Assembly (NCBI GenBank): GCA_963691715.1
Contig: OY829281.1
Location: forward strand, 1,426,001 to 1,490,000
Direction: 5' to 3'
Length of the DNA: 64,000 bases
Source of the DNA: HXMU1420-13 sp963691715
Lineage (GTDB): Bacteria; Bacteroidota; Rhodothermia; Balneolales; Balneolaceae
The translations under genes were made by a program, and so were the position numbers. The first letter of the stretch is position 1; the number at the start of each line of letters is the position of its first letter. Positions 1 through 8,643 of the stretch are shown in pieces. A model generated the notes under the pieces. That model worked only from the letters and a program-made list of their open reading frames with translations. It made no database searches and had not been told where the DNA came from.

Positions 1-285
1 TAGTAAATGCAATTCCAGCATCTAATCCTGCTCCTACACTTGATGTATTGAGTAGAAATATTAAATTATTTGGCTCCAATGGTGAGTTGACCTAATCTCA
101 AAGCGCTTTTGTATCCAATCTTGAAATTCCCTAAGAATATAAATATCTGGTATATCAGAATATTTATCAAAAATCCAACCATCCAAAAAAGCACTGTATT
201 TCGTAATAGATTTTTCACCAATAAAAAGAGCAGGCTTAATTCTTGTCTTCTCAATAAAATCTTGAATACTTTTTTCTATTTTCAT
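1..285 (-). pseudogene. Immunity-like small protein, frameshifted and cut by window edge
   Basis: The readable frame starts at ATG 285 and gives 74 residues before a TAA at 61-63. It contains a K-P-A-L-F-I-G-E-K-S stretch, then F-L-D-G-W, F-Q-D-W-I and H-H-W-S-Q-I-I. I associate this arrangement with small proteins found beside polymorphic toxins, but I cannot name the family. One extra T in the ATTTAA run (minus strand, 66-61) would remove the stop and continue in frame as I-L-I-F-L-L-N-T-S-S-V-G-A-G-L-D-A-G through the window edge. The gene therefore looks like a single-base frameshift, real or an assembly error. It lies directly downstream of a toxin-tail-like remnant, as expected for an immunity gene. 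The immunity role is an inference. Confidence 0.45.
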
Positions 286-323
286 TAAAATTCTTCCACT
301 ACTTTAGGAGTGATCCCGCCTCT

Positions 324-416
324 TTAATAAAAATCATTAATCCAATTATCATATGCTATTCCATTCTTGTGAATATTATCATACACAATCCCGTCAAACC
401 CTGCTAAGTACCGCTT
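324..416 (-). pseudogene. Remnant of a toxin-like C-terminal tail
   Basis: An open stretch of about 30 codons without a start codon reads K-R-Y-L-A-G-F-D-G-I-V-Y-D-N-I-H and then G-I-A-Y-D-N-W-I-N-D-F-Y before TAA at 324-326. An in-frame stop lies just upstream at 417-419, so this is only a C-terminal stub. The aromatic-rich pattern resembles the last residues of some secreted polymorphic toxins, and it sits 38 bp upstream of the immunity-like gene. I cannot assign a family. It could be chance coding potential, although the residue composition looks protein-like. Confidence 0.35.
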
Positions 417-420
417 TTAT

Positions 421-903
421 TTACTTAATTGTAATTACATGGGTATTATTTTGCACGTCAAATGTAAAATGAGATTCATCCCATGTAGCTGGCCCAAATC
501 TACCTCTCGCATTGTTTGAAAAACCATAACGTTCTTTGGGTATTCCAAGAAAATTTGTATCCAATTTTCCATTCATATTTTTATCGTGATAAACAGCTAT
601 AGCATAGTCACCATACATTAACTCTTCTATTCTCCAAAAAATACTTGTACTGTCAACATCTAGTACTTCCGAAACAAAAGGGTTAACTTTATAAGACTCT
701 TGCGAATTGAACATTACAATTCTTATTTCACCCTCAATGTTACTCAAACCATTAATCTCCAAAGTAAACATAGCTGTATGTTCTGTGAGATGATCTGGGC
801 TTTCTTGCGCATATATATAACCGATGTTGACACATAACAACATACCAATAACCGAAAAAATTGAATTCATACTTATTAATAATTTTACTCTTCGAATGAT
901 CAC
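421..903 (-). CDS. DUF2141 domain secreted protein
   Basis: This 160-residue protein has an N-terminal hydrophobic segment ending at Y-I-Y-A-Q (about residue 33), so it is probably exported. The rest is a compact beta-rich domain with the DUF2141 signature: Y-G-D-Y-A-I-A-V-Y-H-D-K-N-M-N-G-K-L-D followed by G-I-P-K-E-R-Y-G-F-S-N-N. The DxNxNGxLD loop looks like a calcium-type loop. Function is unknown for the family. A second in-frame Met at residue 12 (870) would give a more typical signal peptide and may be the true start. The gene stands alone, downstream of csaA on the same strand. Confidence 0.85.
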   Translation of the reverse strand: MIIRRVKLLISMNSIFSVIGMLLCVNIGYIYAQESPDHLTEHTAMFTLEINGLSNIEGEIRIVMFNSQESYKVNPFVSEVLDVDSTSIFWRIEELMYGDYAIAVYHDKNMNGKLDTNFLGIPKERYGFSNNARGRFGPATWDESHFTFDVQNNTHVITIK

Positions 904-944
904 ACTGTGTTTATTAAACCTTATTTCTATTCAAATTTCATGGA

Positions 945-1289
945 TTACCCAATTTTTTTTCCATTGTTAATTTTCTTGTCAGGTACAGCAAGTATTACAT
1001 GACCTTGATCATCATAAAAACCAGTAATTAAACATTGCGACATTAACGGCCCAATTTGTTTATCTGGAAAATTTACGACCCCTATTACTTGTTTCCCAAT
1101 TAATTGTTCCAAGGTGTAATGATGTGTAATCTGAGCAGAGGATTTTTTTACCCCAATGCGATCCCCAACATCTACTTTCAATTTATAAGCTGGGTTTCGT
1201 GCTTCCGGAAAAGGTTTAGCCTCAATAATGGTTCCAACTCTAAGTTCAACCTGTTCAAATTCTTGCCATGTAATTTTTTTCATTCCCAA
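945..1289 (-). CDS. csaA: tRNA-binding-domain chaperone CsaA
   Basis: This is a 114-residue protein made entirely of a tRNA-binding OB fold. It shows V-E-L-R-V-G-T-I-I-E-A near residue 15, the S-S-A-Q-I-T-H-H-Y segment, Q-V-I-G-V-V-N-F-P, and the C-terminal V-I-L-A-V-P-D. Length and motifs match CsaA, a homodimer thought to act as an export-related chaperone; related domains occur in MetRS. Start may be Met1 (1289) or Met3 (1283). A hairpin terminator separates it from the glutamine synthetase gene upstream on the same strand, so it probably has its own promoter or relies on read-through. Confidence 0.85.
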   Translation of the reverse strand: MGMKKITWQEFEQVELRVGTIIEAKPFPEARNPAYKLKVDVGDRIGVKKSSAQITHHYTLEQLIGKQVIGVVNFPDKQIGPLMSQCLITGFYDDQGHVILAVPDKKINNGKKIG

Positions 1290-1298
1290 AAATAAAAA

Positions 1299-1326
1299 AA
1301 CCCACTCTCATTTCTGAGAGTAGGTT
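1299..1326 (-). terminator. Rho-independent terminator of glutamine synthetase gene
   Basis: The arms ACCCACTCTCA and TGAGAGTAGGT face each other around a short TTTC loop, with one mismatch. On the minus strand the stem is followed by a long T run, placing it about 30 bp after the glutamine synthetase stop. It lies just before the csaA start. Confidence 0.75.
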
Positions 1327-1354
1327 TTCTAACTTGGATGAGTAAATGAATATC

Positions 1355-2368
1355 TTATCCTGTAACTGTTTTAACAGTTTTGATAATTCGGGCAGCCACT
1401 TTATACGGATCTGCATTAGAAGCTGGTCTTCGATCTTCTAAATAACCACTCCAACCGTGCGTAGCTGTATAAACGGGTATTCGTATGGATGCCCCACGAT
1501 CAGATACACCGTATGAGAACTCATTTATTGATGCTGTTTCATGATCGCCAGTTAAACGTTCATCATTATATGCACCGTAAACAGCGATATGTTCATCAAC
1601 AACTCCACGGAAAGCTTCACAAACTTTTTCGATTTTTTCTTGTGAGCCTGCGGTTCTTATATATTCATTAGAGAAATTTGCATGCATTCCTGAGCCATTC
1701 CAATCTGTTTTACCAAGCGGTTTTGGATGGTACTCAATGTAAACACCATATTTTTCGGTGAGTCTTTCTAAAAAGAATCTACCAATCCAAATTTGGTCAC
1801 CAGCGGATTGAGCTCCTTTTGCAAAAATTTGGAACTCCCATTGTCCCGCAGCAACCTCACCGTTGGTTCCTTCGACATTAAGGCCAGCAGCTAAACAAAT
1901 ATCTAAATGTTCGTCTTTAATAGCTCTTCCGTAAGCATTTTGTCCTCCAACGCCACAATAGTAAGGCCCTTGAGGCGCCGGATATCCGCCAGCAGGAAAT
2001 CCAAGTGGTAAATTGGTGTCAAGATCCATTATGAAATATTCCTGTTCAAAACCGAACCAAAAATCATTGTCATCATCTTCAATCGAAGCACGTCCATTAC
2101 TCTCGTGGGCTGTTCCATCAGCTTTCAGAACTTCTGTCATTACCACATATCCGTTTTTAACTTCTGGATCTGGGTAAATAGCTACTGGTTTCAACAAGCA
2201 ATCAGAACTGTCACCAGTTGCTTGTAGGGTAGAACTACCATCAAATGACCATTCAGGGCAATCTTCAAGTTTACCACTGAAATCGTGTACAATTTTTGTT
2301 TTACTTCTTAGGGATTGAGTTGGCTTGTATCCATCCAACCAAATGTATTCAAGTTTTGCGAATGCCAT
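1355..2368 (-). CDS. glnII: Glutamine synthetase, type II (eukaryote-like)
   Basis: ATP-dependent amidation of glutamate to glutamine in the cytoplasm, the main entry point for ammonium. The protein is about 337 residues, the short type II size rather than the roughly 470 of GSI. The beta-grasp part begins L-E-Y-I-W-L-D-G-Y. The catalytic half shows F-G-F-E-Q-E-Y-F, A-G-Q-W-E-F-Q-I and N-G-S-G-M-H-A-N-F. The frame extends 31 codons upstream to 2461, but homology starts at M-A-F-A-K-L-E-Y, so ATG 2368 is chosen. A perfect palindrome AAAGCGCTTT lies about 118 bp upstream, shared with the ammonium transporter and threonine synthase genes. Transcribed divergently from menA. Confidence 0.93.
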   Translation of the reverse strand: MAFAKLEYIWLDGYKPTQSLRSKTKIVHDFSGKLEDCPEWSFDGSSTLQATGDSSDCLLKPVAIYPDPEVKNGYVVMTEVLKADGTAHESNGRASIEDDDNDFWFGFEQEYFIMDLDTNLPLGFPAGGYPAPQGPYYCGVGGQNAYGRAIKDEHLDICLAAGLNVEGTNGEVAAGQWEFQIFAKGAQSAGDQIWIGRFFLERLTEKYGVYIEYHPKPLGKTDWNGSGMHANFSNEYIRTAGSQEKIEKVCEAFRGVVDEHIAVYGAYNDERLTGDHETASINEFSYGVSDRGASIRIPVYTATHGWSGYLEDRRPASNADPYKVAARIIKTVKTVTG

Positions 2369-2481
2369 ATACTTTTTATTTTTTAATGTATTCGATAAAT
2401 TCGTAATAATATAAGGCACTTTTAGAGAAACACTCAATAAATTAATCCATAAGTTTTCCACATATTAATTTGATAAGAATA

Positions 2482-2491
2482 AAAGCGCTTT
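2482..2491. promoter_or_regulatory. Candidate operator AAAGCGCTTT upstream of glutamine synthetase
   Basis: A 10-bp perfect palindrome centred about 118 bp upstream of the glutamine synthetase ATG, in the divergent region shared with menA. The same core occurs upstream of amt (10100-10111) and threonine synthase (40675-40686). The regulator is unknown; AAGCGCTT cores are typical of LacI-family operators, but no such regulator lies in this window. Confidence 0.45.
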
Positions 2492-2643
2492 CACCTTACT
2501 TTTTAATTAATTAACGAACCATTATCTAATACAAAATAACACGGTTTTAATGATTTTTTTTTCATTTAAAGGTTTAAGCCTGCGCGTTTCCTTACTATCT
2601 TTTAAAGAACTTATTCACACTTTTTCTGTAAAATCTATAAATT

Positions 2644-3531
2644 TTGGAACCGAATAATTTTAAAATCTGGGTCGAAGCTTCACGCCCCAAAACATTAACT
2701 GCCGCATTCACACCAGTATTAGTAGGAGCCTCTATAGCTTGGCACGATGGCAATTTTGTTATATTCCATTCTTTTATAGCATTAGTTTGTGCATTTTTGA
2801 TTCAGATAGGTACAAATTTCGCCAATGATTATTATGATTTTGTGAAAGGAGCCGATACAGACGAACGTATTGGTTTTCAACGGGCTACCGCATCTGGGCT
2901 TATTTCCCCAGAGCTAATGTTAAGAGCCACTTTTACTTCCATGCTATTAGCATTTTTGTTTGGTTTATATCTGGTATGGATTGGAGGGTGGCAAGTACTT
3001 GTGATTGGCCTTTTTTCATTACTATTTGGTGTTCTTTATACCGGTGGGCCATATCCTTTGGGATATAATGGTCTAGGAGATGTATTCGTTTTTATTTTTT
3101 TTGGAATTGTAGCGGTAATGGGTACATACTTTGTAAATGCACTTGAATGGTCTACAGAAAGTTTTTGGGCTTCGTTAGCAGTAGGGGCGTTATGTACAAA
3201 TATACTAGTCATCAATAATTTAAGAGATATTGAACAAGATGCTAAGGTTGGTAAACGTACACTTGGTGTTATTTTTGGTGATACAGCTTTAAAAATAGAA
3301 TACTCGTTAATGATAATACTTGCATTTTCTGTACTTCCCATATTTTTCTTTCATTTGGAATATAACTTTTGGATTTTCATTCCGATTATTTCTCTCCCTA
3401 TTTCATTAATGCATACAAAAAAAGTATGGACTGAAATCCATAAACCTAATTTGAATAAAGTACTCGAACAAACTGCACAAATCATGGCACTATATGGTGT
3501 TCTATTTTCTATTGGTATAATTCTTGGATGA
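2644..3531 (+). CDS. menA: 1,4-dihydroxy-2-naphthoate polyprenyltransferase
   Basis: Membrane enzyme that attaches the polyprenyl tail to DHNA to make demethylmenaquinone. The 295-residue protein has about eight to nine hydrophobic segments and both UbiA aspartate motifs: N-D-Y-Y-D-F-V-K-G-A-D-T-D near residue 60 and N-N-L-R-D-I-E-Q-D near residue 195. It opens with I-W-V-E-A-S-R-P-K-T-L, the usual MenA N terminus. The start is TTG at 2644, since no ATG is close upstream. The stop overlaps the menC start by 4 bp (ATGA), so menA-menC-menE form an operon. Confidence 0.92.
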   Translation: MEPNNFKIWVEASRPKTLTAAFTPVLVGASIAWHDGNFVIFHSFIALVCAFLIQIGTNFANDYYDFVKGADTDERIGFQRATASGLISPELMLRATFTSMLLAFLFGLYLVWIGGWQVLVIGLFSLLFGVLYTGGPYPLGYNGLGDVFVFIFFGIVAVMGTYFVNALEWSTESFWASLAVGALCTNILVINNLRDIEQDAKVGKRTLGVIFGDTALKIEYSLMIILAFSVLPIFFFHLEYNFWIFIPIISLPISLMHTKKVWTEIHKPNLNKVLEQTAQIMALYGVLFSIGIILG

Positions 3532-4601
3532 TGTTATCCTACTACGCTTTTAAAATACCATTCACTTCTCCATTTCGAATTTCAAATCAAACTCTAAATA
3601 CACGAAATGGGATTTATATAGTTTTTGATACCGGTGATTTTCGTGCCTATGGAGAGATTGCTCCATTGCCAGGTTTCTCTAAGGAAACCATTCATCAAGT
3701 AGTAGCAGTTCTTCTAGAAAATCAACGCAACTTAGAGCAGGCGATATTAAAAAATGAAGTTGAACAATTTATATCCATACTCGATAGTATTCATAATTTT
3801 CCATCTCTATCATTTGGGTTAGATTTGTTGATGTTAGATTTGAAGTCAAAAGAACGTTCTAAGTCACTGTTCTCTATGTTTACTGATAAAGACCCAAAAA
3901 AAACTAACGTAAATGGAGCAATCGGTGTACTAGATGTTGAATCTAGTATAGCTAAAGCACAATCAATTATACAAGAAGGTATAAACACCCTAAAAATTAA
4001 AGTTGGAGTAGATCAGACAAAAGAAATGGAAGTCATTGGTGCTATACGAAAACGCTTTCCAAAAGCAACTATTCGCATTGATGCCAATCAAGCATGGACT
4101 CCCAAAAACGCTCTAAGAAATTTAGAATTATTTGAAGCATTTGACATTGAATATTGCGAACAACCCGTATCTAAATATGATATTAAAGGACTAAAAAAAG
4201 TTAAAAATGAAGCCTCTATACCAATTGCAGCCGATGAATCTGCTCTAGGTTTCAATGAAGCTAAACTACTGATTGAAGAACATGCATGTGATGTAATTAT
4301 TCTAAAACCATCATTATTTGGTCGAATAAAAAATTGTTTATTAATTAAGGAACTGTGTATTTCAAATGGTATAGAATTAGTTATAACTACGGCATTCGAT
4401 ACTATTATTGGCAGGACAATAACTGCTGTATTAGCTGCCCATTTAGGTTCCGATAAATGTGCACATGGCTTAGCAACGGGGCGATATTTACAAGAGACTA
4501 TTTTTTTACCACAAGAAATTCACCAAGGCAAATATGTATTACCTTCAAGTGCTGGAATCTCTTTAGATTTGGATGTATCAAATTTCAAAAAGTTATCTTG
4601 A
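3528..4601 (+). CDS. menC: o-Succinylbenzoate synthase
   Basis: Enolase-superfamily enzyme dehydrating SHCHC to o-succinylbenzoate in menaquinone synthesis. The 357 residues include the catalytic lysine pair K156/K158 (L-K-I-K-V-G-V-D), metal ligands D185 (R-I-D-A-N-Q-A-W), E211 (C-E-Q-P-V) and D236 (A-A-D-E-S), and K260 (I-I-L-K-P). All expected catalytic residues are present. It overlaps menA by 4 bp and ends 2 bp before menE. Related dipeptide epimerases share the fold, but the men context makes MenC the firm choice. Confidence 0.92.
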   Translation: MMLSYYAFKIPFTSPFRISNQTLNTRNGIYIVFDTGDFRAYGEIAPLPGFSKETIHQVVAVLLENQRNLEQAILKNEVEQFISILDSIHNFPSLSFGLDLLMLDLKSKERSKSLFSMFTDKDPKKTNVNGAIGVLDVESSIAKAQSIIQEGINTLKIKVGVDQTKEMEVIGAIRKRFPKATIRIDANQAWTPKNALRNLELFEAFDIEYCEQPVSKYDIKGLKKVKNEASIPIAADESALGFNEAKLLIEEHACDVIILKPSLFGRIKNCLLIKELCISNGIELVITTAFDTIIGRTITAVLAAHLGSDKCAHGLATGRYLQETIFLPQEIHQGKYVLPSSAGISLDLDVSNFKKLS

Positions 4602-4603
4602 CT

Positions 4604-6088
4604 ATGCGAACATCAAGTTCAGAAACTTATGAATTCAAAAAACCTGACCCAGATCTCAATTTTCTTGCTTCTAGCAAACATACGTATACCTACGAAGAGT
4701 TAGATCAGTTTTTATTTTTTTTTAAAGATTTAATTGGTGAAAAATCTAGTTCTCTTAGATCTCCTATTGCTTTTCTTTCAGAATCTAGCGATGAATTCAT
4801 ATTCTCAATCGCAGCTTGCTGGAAGCTTGGAATTCCTTTTATACCCCTAAATCCAAAATTAACGAGCACAAAGCTTGAATATCAAATTTCACTTCTTAAG
4901 CCATCTTTAATATTATGCGATTCTAAAAATTCTCAGCGAATTAAAAGTGATATATCCATCATCATGGATGAACATTACTTAACAGATGCATTCACTTTTA
5001 AAAAGAAAGGGACTAAAGCTTTAAGCACCACAATAGATACAAATGATATCTTTGGATATTTCTTCACATCAGGAACCTCCAATACTCCTAAGATTGTACC
5101 TCTTAAACGTCGACAAATGTATTCTGCTGCAAAATCTTCGGCAATTAATCTTTTGCCAGAACCCAATCATTATTGGTTACATTGCCTCCCCTTAAACCAT
5201 ATTGGTGGAATTTCTATCATTTTAAGATCTATAATTTATGGGATTGGAATCTATCGACTAGATGAATTTGATGATAAAATTGTTAAAAATATCTTATCAA
5301 AAAATAAAAAAATTCAAGCAATCTCATTAGTACCTACCATGCTAAAGAGGTTACTTCAGAACCCTTATTTTAGAATTCATATGCAATTTAAAGCAGTTTT
5401 AATTGGCGGTGGTCCCACAGATATAAAAATGTTACGAAAAGCAGTTGAACGTGGAATACCAATAATTTCCAGTTATGGTATGACAGAAACCTGCGCACAA
5501 ATTGCAGCTAATTCATTGTTTAAACCTTCTGGTACATATACGCCACTCTCTAGTGTTGGAACATTATTTTCAGATAATCTGGTTGAAATAAGAGACGAAA
5601 AAGGTAGGTGCCAACCCGTGAATGAGTCAGGGTTAATCTGGCTTAAGGGTCCTCAAATAATTGATGAATATTATGAAAATAATCATGCAGAACATTTTGA
5701 TGAAAATGGCTGGTTTAATTCGGGAGATTTTGGTCATCTAAATAGAAACGGTCATTTATTCATTGAAAATCGTAGAACAGATTTAATTATCTCTGGAGGA
5801 GAAAATATTAATCCAATTGAGATTGAACAAGCATTAGAACGTCTTGATGGGATCAGTGAAGCTGCTGTAATTGGAATTGAAGATGAAGAATGGGGTCAAA
5901 AGGTGGTCGCCCTTATAACGGTTACAGATAGTGAAACTCATAACTTAGAATCAGTTAAAAATAAGTTAAAGGGAAAAATAGCGGCTTTTAAACTCCCAAA
6001 GGAATTACTTATTGTCGAAGCCATACCAAAAACATCTACTGGGAAAATTAAAAAAAGAGACCTAAAAAAAAGCTATCTAAATTCTTGA
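4604..6088 (+). CDS. menE: o-Succinylbenzoate-CoA ligase
   Basis: ANL-superfamily adenylating enzyme activating o-succinylbenzoate with CoA. About 495 residues with F-T-S-G-T-S-N-T-P-K (P-loop-like A3 motif), S-Y-G-M-T-E-T (A5), the N-S-G-D-F-G-H-L hinge region, R-T-D-L-I-I-S-G-G-E-N-I and the C-terminal lysine motif K-T-S-T-G-K-I-K-K-R. The frame stays open back to 4457 inside menC, but ATG 4604, 2 bp after the menC stop, is the sensible start. menB, menD and menF are not in this window. Confidence 0.92.
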   Translation: MRTSSSETYEFKKPDPDLNFLASSKHTYTYEELDQFLFFFKDLIGEKSSSLRSPIAFLSESSDEFIFSIAACWKLGIPFIPLNPKLTSTKLEYQISLLKPSLILCDSKNSQRIKSDISIIMDEHYLTDAFTFKKKGTKALSTTIDTNDIFGYFFTSGTSNTPKIVPLKRRQMYSAAKSSAINLLPEPNHYWLHCLPLNHIGGISIILRSIIYGIGIYRLDEFDDKIVKNILSKNKKIQAISLVPTMLKRLLQNPYFRIHMQFKAVLIGGGPTDIKMLRKAVERGIPIISSYGMTETCAQIAANSLFKPSGTYTPLSSVGTLFSDNLVEIRDEKGRCQPVNESGLIWLKGPQIIDEYYENNHAEHFDENGWFNSGDFGHLNRNGHLFIENRRTDLIISGGENINPIEIEQALERLDGISEAAVIGIEDEEWGQKVVALITVTDSETHNLESVKNKLKGKIAAFKLPKELLIVEAIPKTSTGKIKKRDLKKSYLNS

Positions 6089-6119
6089 AGAATTAGTTTG
6101 TCTTAAATAGATTTAGAAT

Positions 6120-7343
6120 ATGAATTTAAATCCCATCATTCTCTCAATCCCAATTTTTTTTGGCTTAATGAGTATTGAATTAGTGTATGAAACAATTACT
6201 AAAAAGCGAACTTATCGCTTAAATGATGCCATCACTAATATTAATCTAGGGGCTCTTAATCAAATAAGTGGAATTTTCACAAAGGTGATATCTATTGGTA
6301 TTTATACGGTCGTATTTGAGTTTTTTGCTATTACACGATTACCCGTAGATTGGATCACTTTCGTCGTACTTTTTGTTTTGTACGACTTATGTTTTTATTG
6401 GAGTCATAGAATGGCTCATACCGTGAGTTTATTCTGGGGTGGGCATGTGGTACACCATCAAAGCGAAGATTTCAATCTTACTGTTGCATTAAGGCAAAGC
6501 TCAACCGCATTTATATGGAGTTTTCCATTTTATCTACCCCTTGCTGTGTTGGGATTTGATCCCGTTCAATTTTTGACAGTGGGTGCGTTTAACTTACTTT
6601 ATCAATTTTGGATTCATACGGAGCATATTGGTAAAATTGGATGGTTAGAATATATTATTAATACTCCCTCCCATCATCGAGTTCATCATGGGCGTGATCC
6701 CAAATATATTGATAAGAATTATGCAGGTGTATTTATAGTATGGGATCGCATGTTTGGCACATTTAAAGAAGAAGAAGAACGACCAACCTATGGTATCACA
6801 AAATCTTTAAACAGCTGGAATCCATTATATGCAAACTTTGCTCATTACATTGACTTATACAACTATGTAAAGCAATCTAAAAGTTGGAGTGATACTAAAA
6901 ACATGTTGTTCAAACAGCCTGGGTGGTTACCCAACTATTTAGGTGGAGCTCAAACTCCCGGTATCCCCACATCAGACTTTCATAAATATAATGCAGACGT
7001 CTCTTTCTTATGGGCAAAGCTTTATATTTTTGTTCAATTTATTGGTTTGATGGTGGTTACTGCCCTATTTCTTTTTACCTATAAGGATTATACATATAGC
7101 ATAATTATTGGCAGTTTGTTCTGGATAATATGGAGCACAATAATGCTAGGAATGTTATTTGAGTCCCGAACTAATTTTTTAATCACTTCTGAGATTCTAA
7201 GGTTAATATTCTTGCCTTTTGGAGTATGGGGATTAATTCAATCTGACTTTAACATACAATTGTGGTCTATGATAATATCAACCAGCTTTAGTCTATTAAG
7301 TCTTAGTTCGATTTTTTTTATATATCGAAACAATAGGGATTGA
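6120..7343 (+). CDS. Sterol desaturase / fatty acid hydroxylase family membrane protein
   Basis: A 407-residue membrane protein with the di-iron histidine boxes of the fatty acid hydroxylase superfamily: H-R-M-A-H, H-V-V-H-H, H-T-E-H and H-H-R-V-H-H between about residues 95 and 200. The C-terminal 120 residues add several membrane segments, which makes it longer than minimal family members (around 300) but similar to many FCB-group homologues. Substrate unknown: a lipid, sterol-like or carotenoid-type molecule is expected. It begins 31 bp after menE on the same strand and may be co-transcribed, but no direct role in menaquinone synthesis follows from that. Confidence 0.85.
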   Translation: MNLNPIILSIPIFFGLMSIELVYETITKKRTYRLNDAITNINLGALNQISGIFTKVISIGIYTVVFEFFAITRLPVDWITFVVLFVLYDLCFYWSHRMAHTVSLFWGGHVVHHQSEDFNLTVALRQSSTAFIWSFPFYLPLAVLGFDPVQFLTVGAFNLLYQFWIHTEHIGKIGWLEYIINTPSHHRVHHGRDPKYIDKNYAGVFIVWDRMFGTFKEEEERPTYGITKSLNSWNPLYANFAHYIDLYNYVKQSKSWSDTKNMLFKQPGWLPNYLGGAQTPGIPTSDFHKYNADVSFLWAKLYIFVQFIGLMVVTALFLFTYKDYTYSIIIGSLFWIIWSTIMLGMLFESRTNFLITSEILRLIFLPFGVWGLIQSDFNIQLWSMIISTSFSLLSLSSIFFIYRNNRD

Positions 7344-7382
7344 TTACTCAAATAATTTAGATCAAAACAAAAAGCTATAGTT

Positions 7383-7763
7383 TTACTTATCTGTACTTGT
7401 TACAGATAATGCCCACCAAATCAATAATGGGTGTATAATTAATAATCTTGCCCATCCAATCCATTCAGATACACACATGCCACCTTCGACACAACTTCCG
7501 ATTTGAATAAAATATATATGTGCTGGAATAAATGAAATCAACATGGTTACCAATAGATAACTAGACCATTTTCTAGTCTTCTGAAATATAACACCTATTC
7601 CAAGTATAATTTCTACAAGTCCACTTACAACATTAATTAATTCATGAAATGGCAGATAGTCTGGAATTAAATCATAATAGAATTGTGGATTTATAAAATG
7701 ATTAACTCCTGCAAAAACATAAAATCCAGATAACAAAAAAAGATTTAGTTTTTTTAGATCCAT
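7383..7763 (-). CDS. DoxX-family membrane protein
   Basis: A 126-residue protein with four predicted membrane segments and the DoxX-like pattern: F-Y-V-F-A-G-V-N-H-F in helix 1, a V-S-G-L-V-E-I-I-L-G helix 2 and a closing I-H-P-L-L-I-W-W-A helix. DoxX relatives are linked to quinone or thiosulfate redox chemistry, but most are uncharacterised. It is the last gene of a three-gene minus-strand cluster and overlaps the gene upstream by 10 bp, indicating translational coupling. Confidence 0.75.
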   Translation of the reverse strand: MDLKKLNLFLLSGFYVFAGVNHFINPQFYYDLIPDYLPFHELINVVSGLVEIILGIGVIFQKTRKWSSYLLVTMLISFIPAHIYFIQIGSCVEGGMCVSEWIGWARLLIIHPLLIWWALSVTSTDK

Positions 7764-8152
7764 CGTATGTTTCCTTCATTTCTAGCTTTGTTTAGGATTA
7801 AAAAAAATGGGATCCACCAAATAAAATCATTGGTGAAAAGAGTATATATAAACTCAAATGGCACATTCCCTGAAAAATAATTCAAAAAAAATCCTATGGG
7901 ACCAAAAATTTTGCCTAATAAACCTACGGCTACAATAGGCCAGTGAATCGTAGGATTTTGAGCAGCCCACCAATATCCAAGTCCGTATACGCCAATCACC
8001 ATACCCATACCTTGCCATATCATTGGATGAATTGGTAATGTCATTCCAACCAGCTCAAAGAAATGATTAGGAAATAATACAACCCATACACCCCACAGTA
8101 AGTTATATATTGCAGCAACTTTAAGAGTTAAGGACATTTGTTTTATGCTCAT
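7754..8152 (-). CDS. Conserved four-helix membrane protein of unknown function
   Basis: 132 residues with about four hydrophobic helices (A-A-I-Y-N-L-L-W-G-V-W-V-V-L-F-P first, W-W-I-P-F-F-L-I-L last). It is rich in Trp and Gly, including G-Y-W-W-A-A-Q-N-P at mid-length, with few charged residues until the C terminus. I do not recognise a named family. It overlaps the downstream DoxX gene by 10 bp and starts 10 bp after the 148-residue membrane gene upstream, so the three are almost certainly one operon. Confidence 0.7.
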   Translation of the reverse strand: MSIKQMSLTLKVAAIYNLLWGVWVVLFPNHFFELVGMTLPIHPMIWQGMGMVIGVYGLGYWWAAQNPTIHWPIVAVGLLGKIFGPIGFFLNYFSGNVPFEFIYTLFTNDFIWWIPFFLILNKARNEGNIRWI

Positions 8153-8162
8153 GGTATATACT

Positions 8163-8609
8163 TCATTTTTTTAAAAGCAGAATTACATCAATAAAAAAAA
8201 CAAAAGACCAACACCATGTTCTCCATGCATTTACTGAAACTAACTTTTCCGCAGCTATTGAAATATCAACTCCAGAAGCGATCTGATTATGCAGTGGAAC
8301 TGCATATAAAAAGGTGTTAACCCAGGCAAGCAGAATACATACAAGTGCAACAGATGGTATAAGAGAATAATCTCGAGTTAACTGATGGATATGTACTACC
8401 AATTGCCCAACCATTAACGGCATCACAAGTATTGAAATACGAAGCGTATAAGAGGAGTGCCACTTTTGTAAATCAACAGGATCAAATTGGGTAAAAGATG
8501 GATAAACAATTAATTGCGTCATCCATATCAAAACAAAAAGCCCAAAATCAAATAGTAATTTGACCGTCATCATCAGTTTGAAATTAATGTAACTCGACTC
8601 ACTAAACAC
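8163..8609 (-). CDS. Conserved four-helix membrane protein with W-H-x-x-Y motif
   Basis: 148 residues with about four membrane helices. Recognisable features are I-W-M-T-Q-L-I-V-Y-P-S-F in the first helix and W-H-S-S-Y-T-L-R-I-S-I-L-V in the second. The same pairing occurs in unnamed Bacteroidota membrane proteins as far as I recall. The start is uncertain: Met13/14 (about 8570) immediately precedes the first helix and may be the true initiator, since the 12 residues before it look non-conserved. First gene of the three-gene membrane cluster. Confidence 0.68.
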   Translation of the reverse strand: MFSESSYINFKLMMTVKLLFDFGLFVLIWMTQLIVYPSFTQFDPVDLQKWHSSYTLRISILVMPLMVGQLVVHIHQLTRDYSLIPSVALVCILLAWVNTFLYAVPLHNQIASGVDISIAAEKLVSVNAWRTWCWSFVFFIDVILLLKK

Positions 8610-8643
8610 AAAGATTGATACACTAGTTCAAGTATAACGTATT

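Noticed and set aside
100..109. Fourth AAAGCGCTTT palindrome as an operator
   Set aside because: It lies inside the immunity-like coding frame with no start downstream at a suitable distance, so it is counted but not called regulatory.
2369..2643. Sigma-54 or Bacteroidota-type (TTTG / TAnnTTTG) promoters in the glnII/menA gap
   Set aside because: I looked on both strands and found no convincing match with correct spacing.
4457..4603. N-terminal extension of menE into menC
   Set aside because: The extra 49 residues lie in another frame of a catalytic MenC region; ATG 4604 gives the normal MenE length.
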